Shown here piece by piece: positions 52,501 through 62,876 of a stretch of DNA of 64,000 nucleotides. Below the pieces are notes generated by a model. It was given only the letters and a program-made list of their open reading frames with translations. It did not search any database and was not told the DNA's origin. Origin of the DNA: Cristatella mucedo (taxonomy: Eukaryota > Bryozoa > Phylactolaemata > Cristatellidae). How positions within the stretch are numbered: the first letter of the stretch is position 1; each line of letters begins with the position of its first letter. The position numbers and the translations under genes are program-made. The DNA lies in contig WPIO01000026.1 of the NCBI GenBank assembly GCA_009760855.2, positions 3,540,501-3,604,500 of the forward strand. Reading direction: 5' to 3'.

Positions 52501-53165
52501 CCTACCAGCATGTGCGATCAGGCGATTGCAGCCGGTGCAAAACTCTGCAGCTAGGCTTGTCTGTCGTGAGCGTCGCAGTTGCCACATTACTCCACTTCTC
52601 GCCGACCTGCACTGGTTACCAGTCAAGCAACGGATTGACTTTAGGTTTTGTCGCTCACTTTTAGGTCTCTTCATTCTATGGCTCCAGCCTATCTTTCAGA
52701 TATACTACCCCATCAGGCAAAGCATCGTACCACTCGCTTTTCGGAATCCAACAGTCTAGAAATACCTCGTACAAACCTTAAATCCTTTGGAGACCGTGCA
52801 TTTAGCTCGTATGCTCCCACAGCCTGGAACTCCCTCCCGACCTGCATCAGAACATCCCCTGACCTGACCACATTTAAAAGAAACTTAAAAACATACCTAT
52901 TTAGGACAGCATTTAGTGGGTCCTTGTGATTCGTCCTCGATGTGCTTATGCGTGCTGACACTGTTCATGCTGCCACTAACCACATTTGCATGCTGACCCA
53001 GTGCATGTAACCCCTAACCATGTTATTCATTTTGTTTGTTTTTCAAGCATGATTTTACTTACTATTCTATTGCGTATCACTTTGCAGCAAATGTACAGCG
53101 CCTAGAAAGAGATTAAGTTCTCTGAGGGCGCTTTATCAAGTGCAATATTATTATTATTATTATTA
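49573..53165 (+). mobile_element. Nearly full-length L2-type LINE (non-LTR retrotransposon), family A
   Basis: About 3.6 kb: a 5' region of about 490 bp with remnants like RRGGRNRQLRR upstream of a 10-C run at 50,023-50,032; the endonuclease-RT frame; a 3' UTR; and an ATT tail. The 5' edge is taken where the SINE head at 49,513 breaks off. Source-like copy for the truncated copies at 1, 9,105, 12,036, 16,965, 41,516 and 56,713. Confidence 0.9.
50063..52759 (+). CDS. L2-type LINE endonuclease-reverse transcriptase
   Basis: Protein for target-primed reverse transcription. The frame is open from 49,997; the first recognised residues (LNACLWNPRSM) follow a GTG at 50,063. Apurinic-type endonuclease (about 1-230): LLALTETWL, GGGVAMIVRS, VVYRPPG, MGDFNVHFDN, SNHMQISF. 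Reverse transcriptase (about 450-760): NYRPVSLLPFLSKTLERV, FQSGFRANHSTESALL, LLDLSAAFDTIDH, GVPQGSVLGPVLFTVYTLPL, HFYSDDTQLYL (YSDD instead of YADD), NLGVIFQSDLSLDDH. A 1-base loss near 52,641 moves the last 90 residues (MAPAYLSDILPHQAKHRTTR) to another frame ending at 52,929; the old copy near 58,030 keeps the base. The N-terminal region is likewise out of frame across the C run. L2 clade is favoured over CR1 by the short-repeat tail. Confidence 0.95.
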   Translation: MVIRPVVTQSARLNACLWNPRSMCNKPLVINDLISENGIDLLALTETWLKSINCPTIKDATPSGFTFFHTPRSIKTGGGVAMIVRSKFNFKPFAVPSKQSFESIVLVSPENKLPIVAVVYRPPGTKSSFISDFSDLILILCSRNRSFLVMGDFNVHFDNLSDAFSTEFRTLTDSLSLVTHVHGPTHIKGHTLDQIFSYNCTLSSPVITKSCLSNHMQISFNLQCVPTFSSKITCESRNLKTLDIDAVRASISASPLLLSPPSDLSSLVDCYNTTLADTLDEFAPLTKRTVRPRPDGLWFTTDIKLAKSTKRKLEKAYKRSGLTVHRQAYEDYCRSYQSILAKAKSSFYRNIVESQMHNPKMLMSTINHLLNRSQVSSLPDDPCDDLADRFSRFFVQKIYKIRESIPAMTTFPLECCSSVPGCASMSAFKQVTSDVVRKLVSQSKKTTSPLDPIPTVLLLRCIDLLLPYITNIINMSLASGQVPAPFKKAVVRPLLKKATLDQENLSNYRPVSLLPFLSKTLERVVADQLNSYIETSHLASKFQSGFRANHSTESALLRVYNDLLRNADMGRVSLLVLLDLSAAFDTIDHKVLLERLSSRLGITGTALQWFRSYLSGRLQSVDVNGQRSSEVPLKYGVPQGSVLGPVLFTVYTLPLADVIAKHNLGFHFYSDDTQLYLCFDPSQPSSTSNSLNSLAACIDDIRTWMVENFLKLNDDKTNLLVMGKPSVIQKLERLTFKIGSASISPVASARNLGVIFQSDLSLDDHISSTVKSAYFQLHNIAQIRACLDKDTTSKLVHAFVTSRLDFCNSLLTGLPACAIRRLQPVQNSAARLVCRERRSCHITPLLADLHWLPVKQRIDFRFCRSLLGLFILWLQPIFQIYYPIRQSIVPLAFRNPTV

Positions 53166-53198
53166 ATGTATTTGGTTATTGAAGTCGGGGGGGGGGGG

Positions 53199-53280
53199 CT
53201 CGAGCTGCGTGGCATGTATGAAGCGTCTGACTAGAGACTACGTTCTTTTAGGGCCCTATGCAAATGAATTATATTTATTT
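53199..53280 (+). repeat. SINE family S1, 3' part
   Basis: Follows a G run; cgagctgcgtggcatgtatg, then tagagactacgttcttttag and cctatgcaaatgaattatat match the S1 B-box side and tail. Confidence 0.7.
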
Positions 53281-53284
53281 CTAT

Positions 53285-53795
53285 TTACCTTGCATGAGCA
53301 CGAACGTTTGAAAAGTCACAGGATGAAGCAAAATGTGTCTGCATGAGTCTTAAATGCAATTGTCCTTGCTTGAGCCTCAGACCATTGGTAAGGCGCTTGA
53401 GTTTTGTGACCTTTGGTCTGCATTAAAGTGCCACAGTAATTAGGTCTTGATTGCACACTACTAGGCAAGGTGCTGGTGGAATTGCTGCCACTATAAAAGC
53501 TGCAAAGGCTCTTTTGCAGATACATAAAGTAGACGGCTGAAGCATCAAATCGTTACTGGTTTTGCATTTTTACTTTACTTCGCAGCGCTGCTCAGACTCG
53601 GCAGCCTCACGAGGTCAGCCCTGCCTTCAAACAGCCTTCGCCTCGGCTGCCCACTGCTGCCGCCCGCTGCTGCCATCAGCCTGGCCCACTCAGCTATTAG
53701 GACATCCCGCTCGGGCCATCACGACATTTGTGCTCGCACCGTGCAGGCACTATTGCGACTTGACTGGTACAAAGATGGTGCACCAGTAAAAGTGA
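53285..53795. other. No gene recognised
   Basis: Frames of about 70 codons without domains. Confidence 0.3.
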
Positions 53796-54149
53796 ATGGC
53801 CCAATCTTCCGGCAATGTCAAACTGTTTGTAGTCCCCTCAAAGCAAGCTTTCGAATATTTTGATTTGAGTTTCTCAAAAGCAAGCTGGAAATGGTCTTAG
53901 TAATATACCGCCCCCCAAGCACTAGCTCTTGCTTTATTCAGATTTTTTCAGGTCTCATTTCGATTCTGTGCGCAAGAAATCATACTTTCCTCATTCAAAG
54001 TGATTGTAACGTTGATTTTGAAAACTTACGACTTGAACACTAACTTCTGTTCAATGACTGACTTATTTACTAATGTGACTTACATTCATGAGCTCACTCC
54101 CAACAAAAGTCATGTACTCGATCGCCATCCTCGCTTAAAATCCTAGCTG

Positions 54150-54305
54150 CTTTAACAGCCTCTTTTTGTATAGCGACAGAAGAGCCTTTACGGCTATCAC
54201 CACTGCTTGCAGTGGCGAGAAAGGATCGCCCACCACAGGAATCGAATCCACGACCTCGGGACCGGGGTCATGAAAGCAACCGCCTTACCTAGTGTGCCAT
54301 TACGG
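54150..54305 (-). repeat. tRNA-derived SINE, family S2
   Basis: Reverse complement reads taatggcacactaggtaagg, aggtcgtgga, gattcctgtggtgggcgatc, caagcagtggtgatagccgt, cgctatacaaaaagaggctg. Inserted in the old L2 copy. Confidence 0.9.
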
Positions 54306-54307
54306 CT

Positions 54308-54437
54308 CGTTTAGCCCAGATGCTTAAGGTGCTCATCTTTTAGACAGAGGTAGTGGGCTCGAGTCATGCCATATATGTGAAGAGACTGGATAAATATTAA
54401 GTTCTCTTGTAGCACTATACAAATAAATTATATTGTT
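54308..54437 (+). repeat. tRNA-derived SINE, family S1
   Basis: tttagcccagatgcttaagg, gaggtagtgggctcgagtca, then the tail attaagttctcttgtagcac tatacaaat. Abuts the S2 copy head to head. Confidence 0.85.
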
Positions 54438-55799
54438 ATCTAATAATTTCCCATTATCATACAATATATACGCCTGTTATTACCGAATTCTGAAAATCTT
54501 ACCAAATTTAGATCTCATTCAGTCTGCATGTAATGCCTTCTCGATAGCCAGGATCGTCTGCGAATCATGGCACTTTGATCATTGACATTGATGCTATAAG
54601 TAGAAAATATTGGCCCTGCTTCTGCTGATTAATTCTTCTTCCAAGCCTTCCTCACTATTGTTAAACACGGCACAAGCCAACTTTCTTGACGACATTAATA
54701 CTCTGAGTAAAGCACTCTGCATGCCACTCCCAACTGGATGGCCTTTAGTTTGCCACAAACACTAAGTTTGTTAGGTCTACTAAGTGCAAACTTGAGAAAC
54801 CATACGAATTATCAGGACTAACTGCTCATCGACTGGCATACAAGGACTACAGTAGATCATACCAAGATTATCCCAGCTTCAAAGAAAATCTAACCGAGTC
54901 GAAGATGCTTGATTCAAAAATTCAGTCCATTCTGTCCATTGCGTTCAGCTTCCAACGGACTTGGAATGTTTTTTTGTTATTATTCGTCCAACGCGGCAAC
55001 AAAGCCCTGTGTTAAGTGTGCAAAGACACCAAAGGCACTTTCAAGCGGTCGAATCTCAAGGGGCATTTCGATGCCAAGCACGCGTACACGTACAGACATT
55101 TCACCGAGAATGAGCGGAAGACTGAGGTTGCTCCCTTGCATTCGTGGTTGGATCAACAATCGTCCCTCTTCAAGAGGCAGGCCGCCAAAGCCAAAGCGTC
55201 ACACAAGACCTAGAGGTAGTCGAGGAGTTTCTCAGCCTCCTCCCAATGAAGGGAATGACAACCGGCAGAGATATCCTCAATGCCCTCCTACCGACTTTGA
55301 GTGGTTTCGACCTGTCAAAGCACGTCTCAGTAGCTACTCACCGTGCACCTGGCCGTGGCTGAATCTACCAAAGAACTTGTGCAGCTGCCGATCGACCACT
55401 GGCGCACTTTGGGCTGTAGATTGCAGGCAGGAGATGAGCAAGGTGCACTGCGTCAGTGAATCATGAAGGCATTGTCCGCCAAAGCTGCAGGCATGAAAGA
55501 CCCTATGTCTGCTGTGTTGAAGCTAGTGAACGCAGTGCTTGCTCGTCCTCTCAATCACCGAATCTTCAAGAACATCTACGAAGCTGCAGAGGCTGATTAC
55601 GGCGATCTGCTTTAGTACACTGAGGTTCAGTGGTTTTCACTCTCCACCACGAGATTGTTTCCTTCGTCTGCGAGAGGGGTCTCGAGGGCTTTGAAATGTT
55701 CTTTGACAAGGTTTGGCTTTGCCGGTTCGGTTTCCTCACTGATATCAGCTCTCACCCTAACGGTCTCATCATGAACATAAATAAATAAATACTAGCTGA

Positions 55800-55963
55800 T
55801 TTAACAGCCTCTTTTTGTATAGCGACAGAAGAGCCTTTACGGCTATCACCACCGCTTGCAGTGGCGATAAAGGATCGCCCACCGCAGGATTCGAACCCAC
55901 GACCTCGGGGCCGAGGTCGAGAAAAGCAACCGCCTTACTTAGTGAGCCATTACGGCTCACCAT
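55800..55963 (-). repeat. tRNA-derived SINE, family S2, inside the hAT
   Basis: Best-preserved S2 copy: A box taatggctcactaagtaagg, B box aggtcgtgggttcgaatcct, body gatcctttatcgccactgca, end cgctatacaaaaagaggctg. A catgaa word lies on both sides (about 55,771 and 55,961), a possible target duplication. Confidence 0.92.
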
Positions 55964-56712
55964 GAAAGCCCACGTGCAGGCATTCGAAACAAAGCTGGTT
56001 CTATGGAAGAAACAGCTGAATAAGGGCAACTAAATCCATTTTCCCGCACCTCTCCCAGTACGCTGATGTCGAAGAATGCGGCAGTGTGTTGTCAACCCTG
56101 TGAAATGAATTATTTTCGCACTTCACTGATGTGCGTTCTCAATCGCAGGAGTGCAAGATCGTCAGCACATCTTTTGGCTTTCCCTATGACGACGACCCCT
56201 CTGATGTGCAATTTGGAGTTGATTGAGCTACAGGCTTCGGACGTTTTCTTGTCAAAGATTACTTCTTGCACTGCTATCATTAACTTCTACCGTCAGATGC
56301 CACAGGCTCAGTTTCCAATGTTGTTAGCCCGTGCCAAGCGTGTGATCGAAATGTTTGGCAGAACTTAGTCCTGCGAGCAGCTGTTCTCCAAGATGAAGTT
56401 TTGTAAGAACAAGCTGCACTCTCAGCTCACTAACAATCACCTTAATGACATTCTGCTGCTGAACTCCTCATCATTAGAGCATGATATTGTTGCCCTTTCT
56501 ATGAACATGCACTATCATGTTTCCAATTGAGCAAACCATTCTTCTGAATAAAAAAAAAACTTTCCCTTGACACATTGTTCCTTCTGGCCTAGTTTACCTA
56601 CTTGAACTCCTGAAATGGCTTAATAGTCCAAAAAGTTTGGTGACTTCTGGGCTAAGCCCACTCCCAGCTTGGCAGGGTGGGCCTGGTTTCTTCTGGCTTA
56701 GAGTGCCTTTTT

Positions 56713-56925
56713 ATAATAATAATAATAATAATTCGCTTGATAAAGCGCCGTCAGAGAACTCAATCTCTCTCTAGGCGCTTTACATTTGCTGTAAAGTGAA
56801 ATGCAATTGAATGGTAAGTAAAATCATGCATGAAAAACAAACGAGATGAATAACATGGTTAGGGGTGACATGCACAGGGTCAGCATGTGCAAATGTGGTT
56901 AGTGGCAGCGTGCACATTATTGACC
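56713..56925 (-). mobile_element. 5'-truncated L2-type LINE, family A, inside the hAT 3' region
   Basis: ATAATA run, gccgtcagagaactcaatct, then 3' UTR to ttagtggcagcgtgcaca. Close to the full-length copy. Confidence 0.9.
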
Positions 56926-56980
56926 TCCTGAAATGGCCTAGTGGTCCGAAAAGTTTGCCGACCTCTGCACTAGGTGAACC

Positions 56981-58498
56981 TAAGGTACTTCTGCCCCCTT
57001 TCCAAACTGCTGTTCTTATTAAAGGCACTGTAACATGTACCGGCAGACCAGCTAAACTCTTACATATAAACTTCAAACCTGGCAAGTAAGTCACAGGCAG
57101 GTTTAAGATGTAGTCACTTCATTGAGTCAGCGTTGCTTATGGTGTACAACGACCTTATCAGGAATGCAGACTCTGGTAAAATCTCCCTGCATGCTTTGCT
57201 TGATATTTGGCCACGTTTGATGCTATGAATTACCAAGTCTATCTCGAGCACGTCTCATTTCACCTGAGCATCACAGGCACTGTACTGCAATGGTTCAGCT
57301 CCTATCAGTGGAAGAATCCAGAGCATTGATGTCAATCGGCAACAATCATCTGAGAAGCCTCTCAAGTGGGTGGGGGCATAGCTCTTTGCATGGTCCACTT
57401 CTTTTCACAATGTATACTATTCTTGTTGCCGATGTAATCGCCAAGCACAGTCGAGGCTTTCACTTCAATGCAGATTACATACAGCTGTACCTATTCTTTG
57501 ATACATCTCAGCCTTCCAGCATATCACACTCTCTGAACTCCCTGCCTCATGTATTGCTGACATTCGCACTGAGATGGCAGCAAACTTTCTCAGATTGAAT
57601 GACGATAAAAATCATTTCATAGCCATAAGCAAACCAAATTTGAGGCCTAAACATTCAAAATCGGCCTTTCCAGCATATTTCCTGCAGCATCTCTCACGAA
57701 ATCGTGAGGTCCTAATTCGAAGTGACCTTTCACTAGACGACGACACACCAGCTGTACAGTCAGACTTCCAATTTTCAGCCATGTAACATTGCAAAGAATC
57801 AAGCTTACTTAGACAGGGATGCTACGTCCAAGATGGCTCACGCATTTGTAATCTCCTATTTCGATTTGACTGGATCACTGCTTGCAGGTCTTTTGGGTCC
57901 GTGCTATTAGGTGCTTAAAATTGGTGCATAACTCTGCAGCTACTTTCACCAGTCGTGAGCATCGCAGTTGCCACATCACACCTCTGCCAGAGGACCTGCA
58001 TTGGCTTCCCATCAAGTAGATTGACTTCACTTACTTCAAGGTTTTGTCATTTACTTTCAAGTTCTTTCATTCTCTTGCTCCAGCCTACGTATCAGGGCTA
58101 TTCGCCGATCAGGCTAGGCACCGTGCCACCCGCTCTTCTGACTCGGTCGTCTAGCTGTGTCTCGTACCAACCTCAAATCATTTGGTGCCTTGGGTGGGTA
58201 TACTCCCAATCCCTGAAAATCACTCTTCATTGACGTCAAAGCATCCCATTAACTTGACAACATTTAAAGAGATGTGCAGAAACGCACCAGTTCCTCACAG
58301 CATTTGCAGGTCCTGGCAAATTGTCCTTGGTGTACTTAAGCATGTTGACACTGCACATCATACTACTAATCGTATTATACATGTTGATACTGTGCATATT
58401 ACCACTAACCGTATTATCATTCTTCCTTTACAGCTAATGTAAAGTCTCTAGAAAGATATTAAGATCTATGAGGGTGATGTATTATTCATTATTATAGT
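56981..58498 (+). mobile_element. Old L2-type LINE copy, reverse-transcriptase to 3' end
   Basis: Continues the copy begun at 53,800 after a gap of about 350 bp relative to the full-length LINE. Landmarks: LLMVYNDLIRNADSGKISL near 57,130, VADVIAKHSRGFHFNADYIQ near 57,430, FLRLNDDKNHFIAISKPN near 57,580, and SREHRSCHITPLPEDLHWLP near 57,950. Many stops. Ends with attaagatctatgagggtga and an ATT-rich tail. Confidence 0.88.
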
Positions 58499-58499
58499 T

Positions 58500-60730
58500 C
58501 TACTACTATTAGAAGTTTGGTTCAAGTCTTCTTATGTACCTGCCACAACACTTGTTGTGGCCTCTTTGGGAGGGATCTGTATTTAATTACAATAATAAAA
58601 TATTCATATAGCACCACGAAAGAGCTATTTTCTTTCCAGGTACTTTGCATATCTACGATGGAAAAGAAGCATACTAATTGGATATGGATTATGGATTATT
58701 GGATATGAATAAACTGCAGAGTATCAGCATGCATTTTCACACAACGGACAATTCATAGATAGAACAAATGTTATGAGGTTTGGTTTCCAAAATATTTAAG
58801 GTCGGTCAGAGATGCAGCTTGATTACTTTAGTCAGAAGAACAGCTGGTATGATTAATTTATTGCCTAATTATAAACTATTTTGGGTATATAGTCGGCTTA
58901 AGTAAGTGAGAAGGGACATAAAAGTGGGTGACAAAACCATAAGTCGATCTTTTGCTTGTTTGGTAGACATTCCAAGTAAGCGAGTAGTGGTGCAATTTGG
59001 TAGCTGTTAAGTTCACGACAGACGAAACTATGTAATTTATTTAACAATATCATCCAAGTGCAAATGTCAGGTATATAAAATTTGAAAGAGAGTTATGTGA
59101 GTGCAACATGCTAGCAGGCATCGTGACATCAAAGCATGGGTTCATCTGTGTATCGCCTGCATAGAAATGAAAGCATATATTGTGCTAGCGATTCTATTGC
59201 CGAGAAGAGAGAATAAATTGTGGAGTGATGTGGACCGGGATGGAGTATCCGCAGACTTTAAAAGCGTCGCGAATGGCTGCTACCTGTTGACATAAGTGCT
59301 CTGAACTTCACCATAGAGAGAGGGTATAAACCATATCTTTGCATTACTGGAGATGCTCGAGCAAGGTGATACCTTCTCAAGAATAACGAAAATAATCAAA
59401 ATATCACACTATGCCGAAAAATTTGAAAGGAATAGCCGAGAGATTCTACTTAAGTCGGATTTTTAATAGGGTCGTTGTACACTGGCATCAGCGCTGATTC
59501 TGTTTAGTTGTTAGCTATGAAGCCTGACTAAAATGACTTGTTAGGTTTGAACTTGCGATACAACAATTCAACTGGTCTTCCATCCATTCTTTCCATTATC
59601 ATTCATAGGGACAGCTGTAGGGACACCGGTCGGAAGCTGCTGAATTTCTCCTTGTTAAGTTGTGACTTGAATGTGTGGCCTAACGACAGGTTTTGAAAAA
59701 TGAACAGACCCAGACATGCGTCTAGCTTATTGTGTTAGTATCGTGCGAACACCACACGCTACTTTGCTCTTGGGCCAGTCTGATCCTGTGATTCTGCAGG
59801 TCTTGAAAGAGCTTTATAATAATAGCAATGATAATAATGATATATTTGTATTGCACCCCGAAGAGAACATAATCTCATTTTCGGCACTTTCTATATGCTG
59901 CAAAGGAAACATGATCGAACGGTTAGCTTTAGTACCAAGCCATGGTATCACTTTGTAACTTCTACAAGTTCTATTTAAAATTGGCATAATTATATGTAGG
60001 TCCTGAAATACGTACTGATATGTTATTCTTTATTTTAACTCATTCTCTTCTATGAGCTTGGTGCGGTTGTAGCACCATTAAAATAATCCTAATGCATCAA
60101 AACTTGACGAATCAAGCTCGAGAAAGATAAGATTGTAAAAATGAAGCAGAAGAGCAGACGCTCTGGCTCTGGCTAGGCTCTAGCTCTCTAGCCTTAAAGG
60201 ATATTGCTATGCAGCATTCTGTGCAACACGACACTCATTCACTGAGTAAGTAACCTCGGTGCTCGGACCACAGGATTTCGTGAACAGGCCGTCGCGTGTC
60301 GATCGTGTAAACCTAAATCAAGACTAGGAAATGAAGCACCGGTACGACTAATCCAGTTAGGTAAATTGTCCTAGTTGGTGTATTCCATATTTTCGACCAT
60401 AGTAACCATGGAATATGTAAATATTGAGTTTTGTGTGCATAGAAAATGTTAACTTTGACTTCATCAGCTTTGCAAACTATTTACAGCCTTCAAAGATAAG
60501 CCCTTGCAGCGATACTAATCTTCGTATGACTTAGAACAATAGATAATGCAGGTCAACCTCGCCTTTTGGAAGGATCCAGAACGCTTCTTTCTAGGTGCCG
60601 ATATGCGCTGGACCTCTAATTATCTCAAACCAAATTCGGCTGAAGCTCATAAAGCATGGTTAATTTGCAATCGAGATAACAGTAATGTTCACTTCTATCT
60701 AGATATACTTTGAAATATCCGTTGGAGATT
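58500..60730. other. No gene recognised; two L2-tail-like scraps
   Basis: Weak tail-like matches (reverse strand) at 58,575-58,650 (catatagcaccacgaaagag) and 59,815-59,910 (ccccgaagagaacataatct). Confidence 0.35.
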
Positions 60731-60731
60731 G

Positions 60732-61025
60732 TCACATTGTCTTGAAATTCCTAGGAATAATTACTCCTCTATTTTTGCTCTTTTTAGTCGTGAGCACAAT
60801 ATCACCAGAGGTCACCGTGATTGGTAGCTTTGACAAATGATACTTTCCAGGACGCATAGTAGTTTGTGTTTGCAAATATTGCACTGAATATTTACCGTCG
60901 GGGTGTGGAAGGAATGCAAACACGTTTACTGTTTCCAGCCTTCCAGCCAGGTTTACATCGACATTTAAAAGAACTGTTTTGAAACCCATGCAATATATAA
61001 AAATGTTTACAGCTAACCTTAGCAC
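60732..61025 (-). CDS. Unrecognised ORF or exon, about 97 codons
   Basis: Reads with a hydrophobic start (MLRLAVNIFIYCMGF), then a beta-like NVDVNLAGRLETVNVFAFLP and KYSVQYLQTQTTMRPGKYHL, then ITVTSGDIVLTTKKSKNRG. The look is of a folded extracellular or ER protein rather than chance, but I do not recognise it. Could be an exon of a host gene. Confidence 0.3.
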   Translation of the reverse strand: MLRLAVNIFIYCMGFKTVLLNVDVNLAGRLETVNVFAFLPHPDGKYSVQYLQTQTTMRPGKYHLSKLPITVTSGDIVLTTKKSKNRGVIIPRNFKTM

Positions 61026-61399
61026 TTTGGAATTTTACAAGTGGCATGCCTCTCGAACTCTGCCTAAATCTGACTTACAATGCACTTGTGAGTTATTTCC
61101 CCATATCCGAATTATTTAAGCATTCACAACAACAAAAAAGATATTACCTGAGAGAATCGGGTAACCAGACAAAAGAGTGGTGGTATAGTAGCTTCACCCT
61201 TCCACGTTGTCTATACTCACTCAAAGACGGTTCACTAGGCTGCTGAACTTGCAAACGCGGCAGCTTGTTTTTGGGACTGCCTTTGAGATATTTGGTGCTT
61301 AAGGAGAGCTAGTGGCATAATACCTTTCTTTCTGGAGAACCATGCTGACACAAGTCTTTTATTCTCAGTGTTTTTGTCTTTCGCAGGAGATGTACCGCT

Positions 61400-61780
61400 A
61401 GAGATCGAATGTCATGCTGTCGTGTGAGCCTGCTGCTTCTGCTATCGTAATTAGCACAGCAGCCTCGGCCACTTATGTATGCCCCACCTGCAGCAGGTGG
61501 TTCTGCAATTGACTCGCTGCAGCACCTGGCCTCTGATGTAAGTAAGCATGTGGCCCACCACAGATGCACTCCCTTATCTGTGGTGAGTCAGCCCCAGCTT
61601 GTATATATACCTGCGGAGGGAATAAAGATTGAGTCTCGTTCACCGCTCACGTTCGCCTGCTCGTGTCTCCTTAAGACTCCACAAGAGCAGCCGCCGCCGG
61701 AGACACTGTCACACAACAATGCCGACCTGGTTCTACGACCTGACTGTGTCACCTAGCCGCTGATAAGTAAGGACAGCCAC
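61400..61780 (+). repeat. LTR-like stretch (uncertain)
   Basis: tgtatatatacctgcggagg followed by gaataaag and gagtctcgttcaccgctcac: a TATA box and polyadenylation signal close together, as in LTRs. No internal genes, ends not defined. Confidence 0.3.
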
Positions 61781-62483
61781 ACATCGGTGGAAGGTGCACA
61801 GCACATGGCACGCCCAAACTCTATCGCACTGCATCACCATCCACAATAATTACTCGATGGAAGAAACCGGGAACCCTAACGATAGTAAACAATCTGACAC
61901 GCCGTTGTCCTAGCATTGATGTTGTAGGAAGCGAGCAGGACGGGCAAGAATACTAGCCGTCCGCGGTGGAGCCAGAGGGCGAGCACGTGAGTGCACATCG
62001 CATTACCTTCCATGTGCATTCAGCTGCAACTCTTGGCTTCTAGTCTCCGCTTCTAGCTGAAGTAGCTTTGGTTGGCCTTTTGCACGATTGCAACTTGGCG
62101 TTAGTTCTCCGACTTACGTACGGTCTGTACGAAGTCGACGAATGCTGAATCTCCTGCGACTTCGAAAAGATTGATCCGTTAAGTGCTATCGGTTCGAGGT
62201 GGTTTCCATGTGTTTAATTCTGTTTGGCCTATAGACAAACAGACGAACTTCCAATGGGTAGAAGCTTGGCTTTGTATGACCAGCATTGGAGAGAAAAGGC
62301 AAATACGTATGGCGATCAGCCGCTCAGCATGGTTCTTTCGAGTGGGCAGGACAGAGAGCTACAGCCACTGGCAGATTTATTTTGGGTCCGTCAAACGGTA
62401 CGTCACGAGGATAGTCAGTCAAAGCCTCGGAGTCTTTGCCGCTGTTTATAATGGCGTAACTTCCCCTGATCCAGTAGTGCAAT

Positions 62484-62876
62484 GTGTTCGAGCATAAGGC
62501 AGTAACTTTCTCTGGGAAAATGTACTGCAACGAGGTAAGTGATAACCAGTGCACAAACTACCAGGAAGAGCAGGTGCGCTTCGCAGCCGCCCGAAGGCAA
62601 CCGGGAACAGATGAAGTTCGGAGTGCAATACAATGCCATCGCTGCAGAAGAGTTGTTGCCGGTCTCGATGGACTCGGTGTGAATTTTCATTTTCCAACAG
62701 TATTTTTCATCAAAAGCACATCTGGCTTTCAATACAAATTTTCTCCAGCTTTAGTACATCCTGGTAGCCTGTGGTATGACCTGCTTGAATATTTGTGCTT
62801 GCCATTTTTGTTTAAGGGGCGCTCTCTGGCGATTAAACTGCAGCATCAACCGCTTGTTCACAGCAAAACTGACTAG
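62484..62876 (+). CDS. Unrecognised ORF, 130 codons
   Basis: A strong donor-like gag|gtaagtgat lies at 62,534, inside the frame, so part of it may be an exon and the rest intron. Overlapping frames on both strands are of similar length. No domain recognised; may be chance. Confidence 0.2.
   Translation: MFEHKAVTFSGKMYCNEVSDNQCTNYQEEQVRFAAARRQPGTDEVRSAIQCHRCRRVVAGLDGLGVNFHFPTVFFIKSTSGFQYKFSPALVHPGSLWYDLLEYLCLPFLFKGRSLAIKLQHQPLVHSKTD

Larger units (their letters stand above)
53800..54955 (+). mobile_element. Old L2-type LINE copy, endonuclease to linker part
   Basis: Degraded match to the full-length LINE: VIYRPPSTSSCF near 53,900, ISILCARNHTFLIQSDCNVD near 53,960, and LTAHRLAYKDYSRSYQD near 54,820. 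Many stops and shifts. Split by two SINEs (54,150-54,437); the rest of this copy resumes after the hAT block at 56,980. Confidence 0.85.
54956..56980 (+). pseudogene. Decayed hAT transposon with BED finger
   Basis: BED zinc finger in VCKDTKGTFKRSNLKGHFDA (C...H) near 55,013; then NAVLARPLNHRIFKNIYEAA near 55,530, LTDISSHPNGLIMN near 55,740, MKAHVQAFETKLVLWKKQLN at 55,963, and the C-terminal dimerisation region CEQLFSKMKFCKNKLHSQL with DILLLNSSSLEHDI near 56,370-56,490. Resembles GTF2IRD2/ZBED-type hAT proteins. Several frameshifts and stops. The right end, read inward, is cagaggtcggcaaacttttc, a hAT-type terminus; the left end was not found. Inserted in the old L2 copy and itself hit by a SINE (55,800) and an L2 copy (56,713). 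Confidence 0.85.

Noticed and set aside
8231-55963. tRNA genes at the A/B-box pairs
   Set aside because: No foldable acceptor stem, repeated many times with long 3' bodies: they are SINEs.
62183-62497. Frames of 75-105 codons near 62.2-62.5 kb
   Set aside because: Several overlapping frames on both strands of similar length and no motif; not supported as genes.
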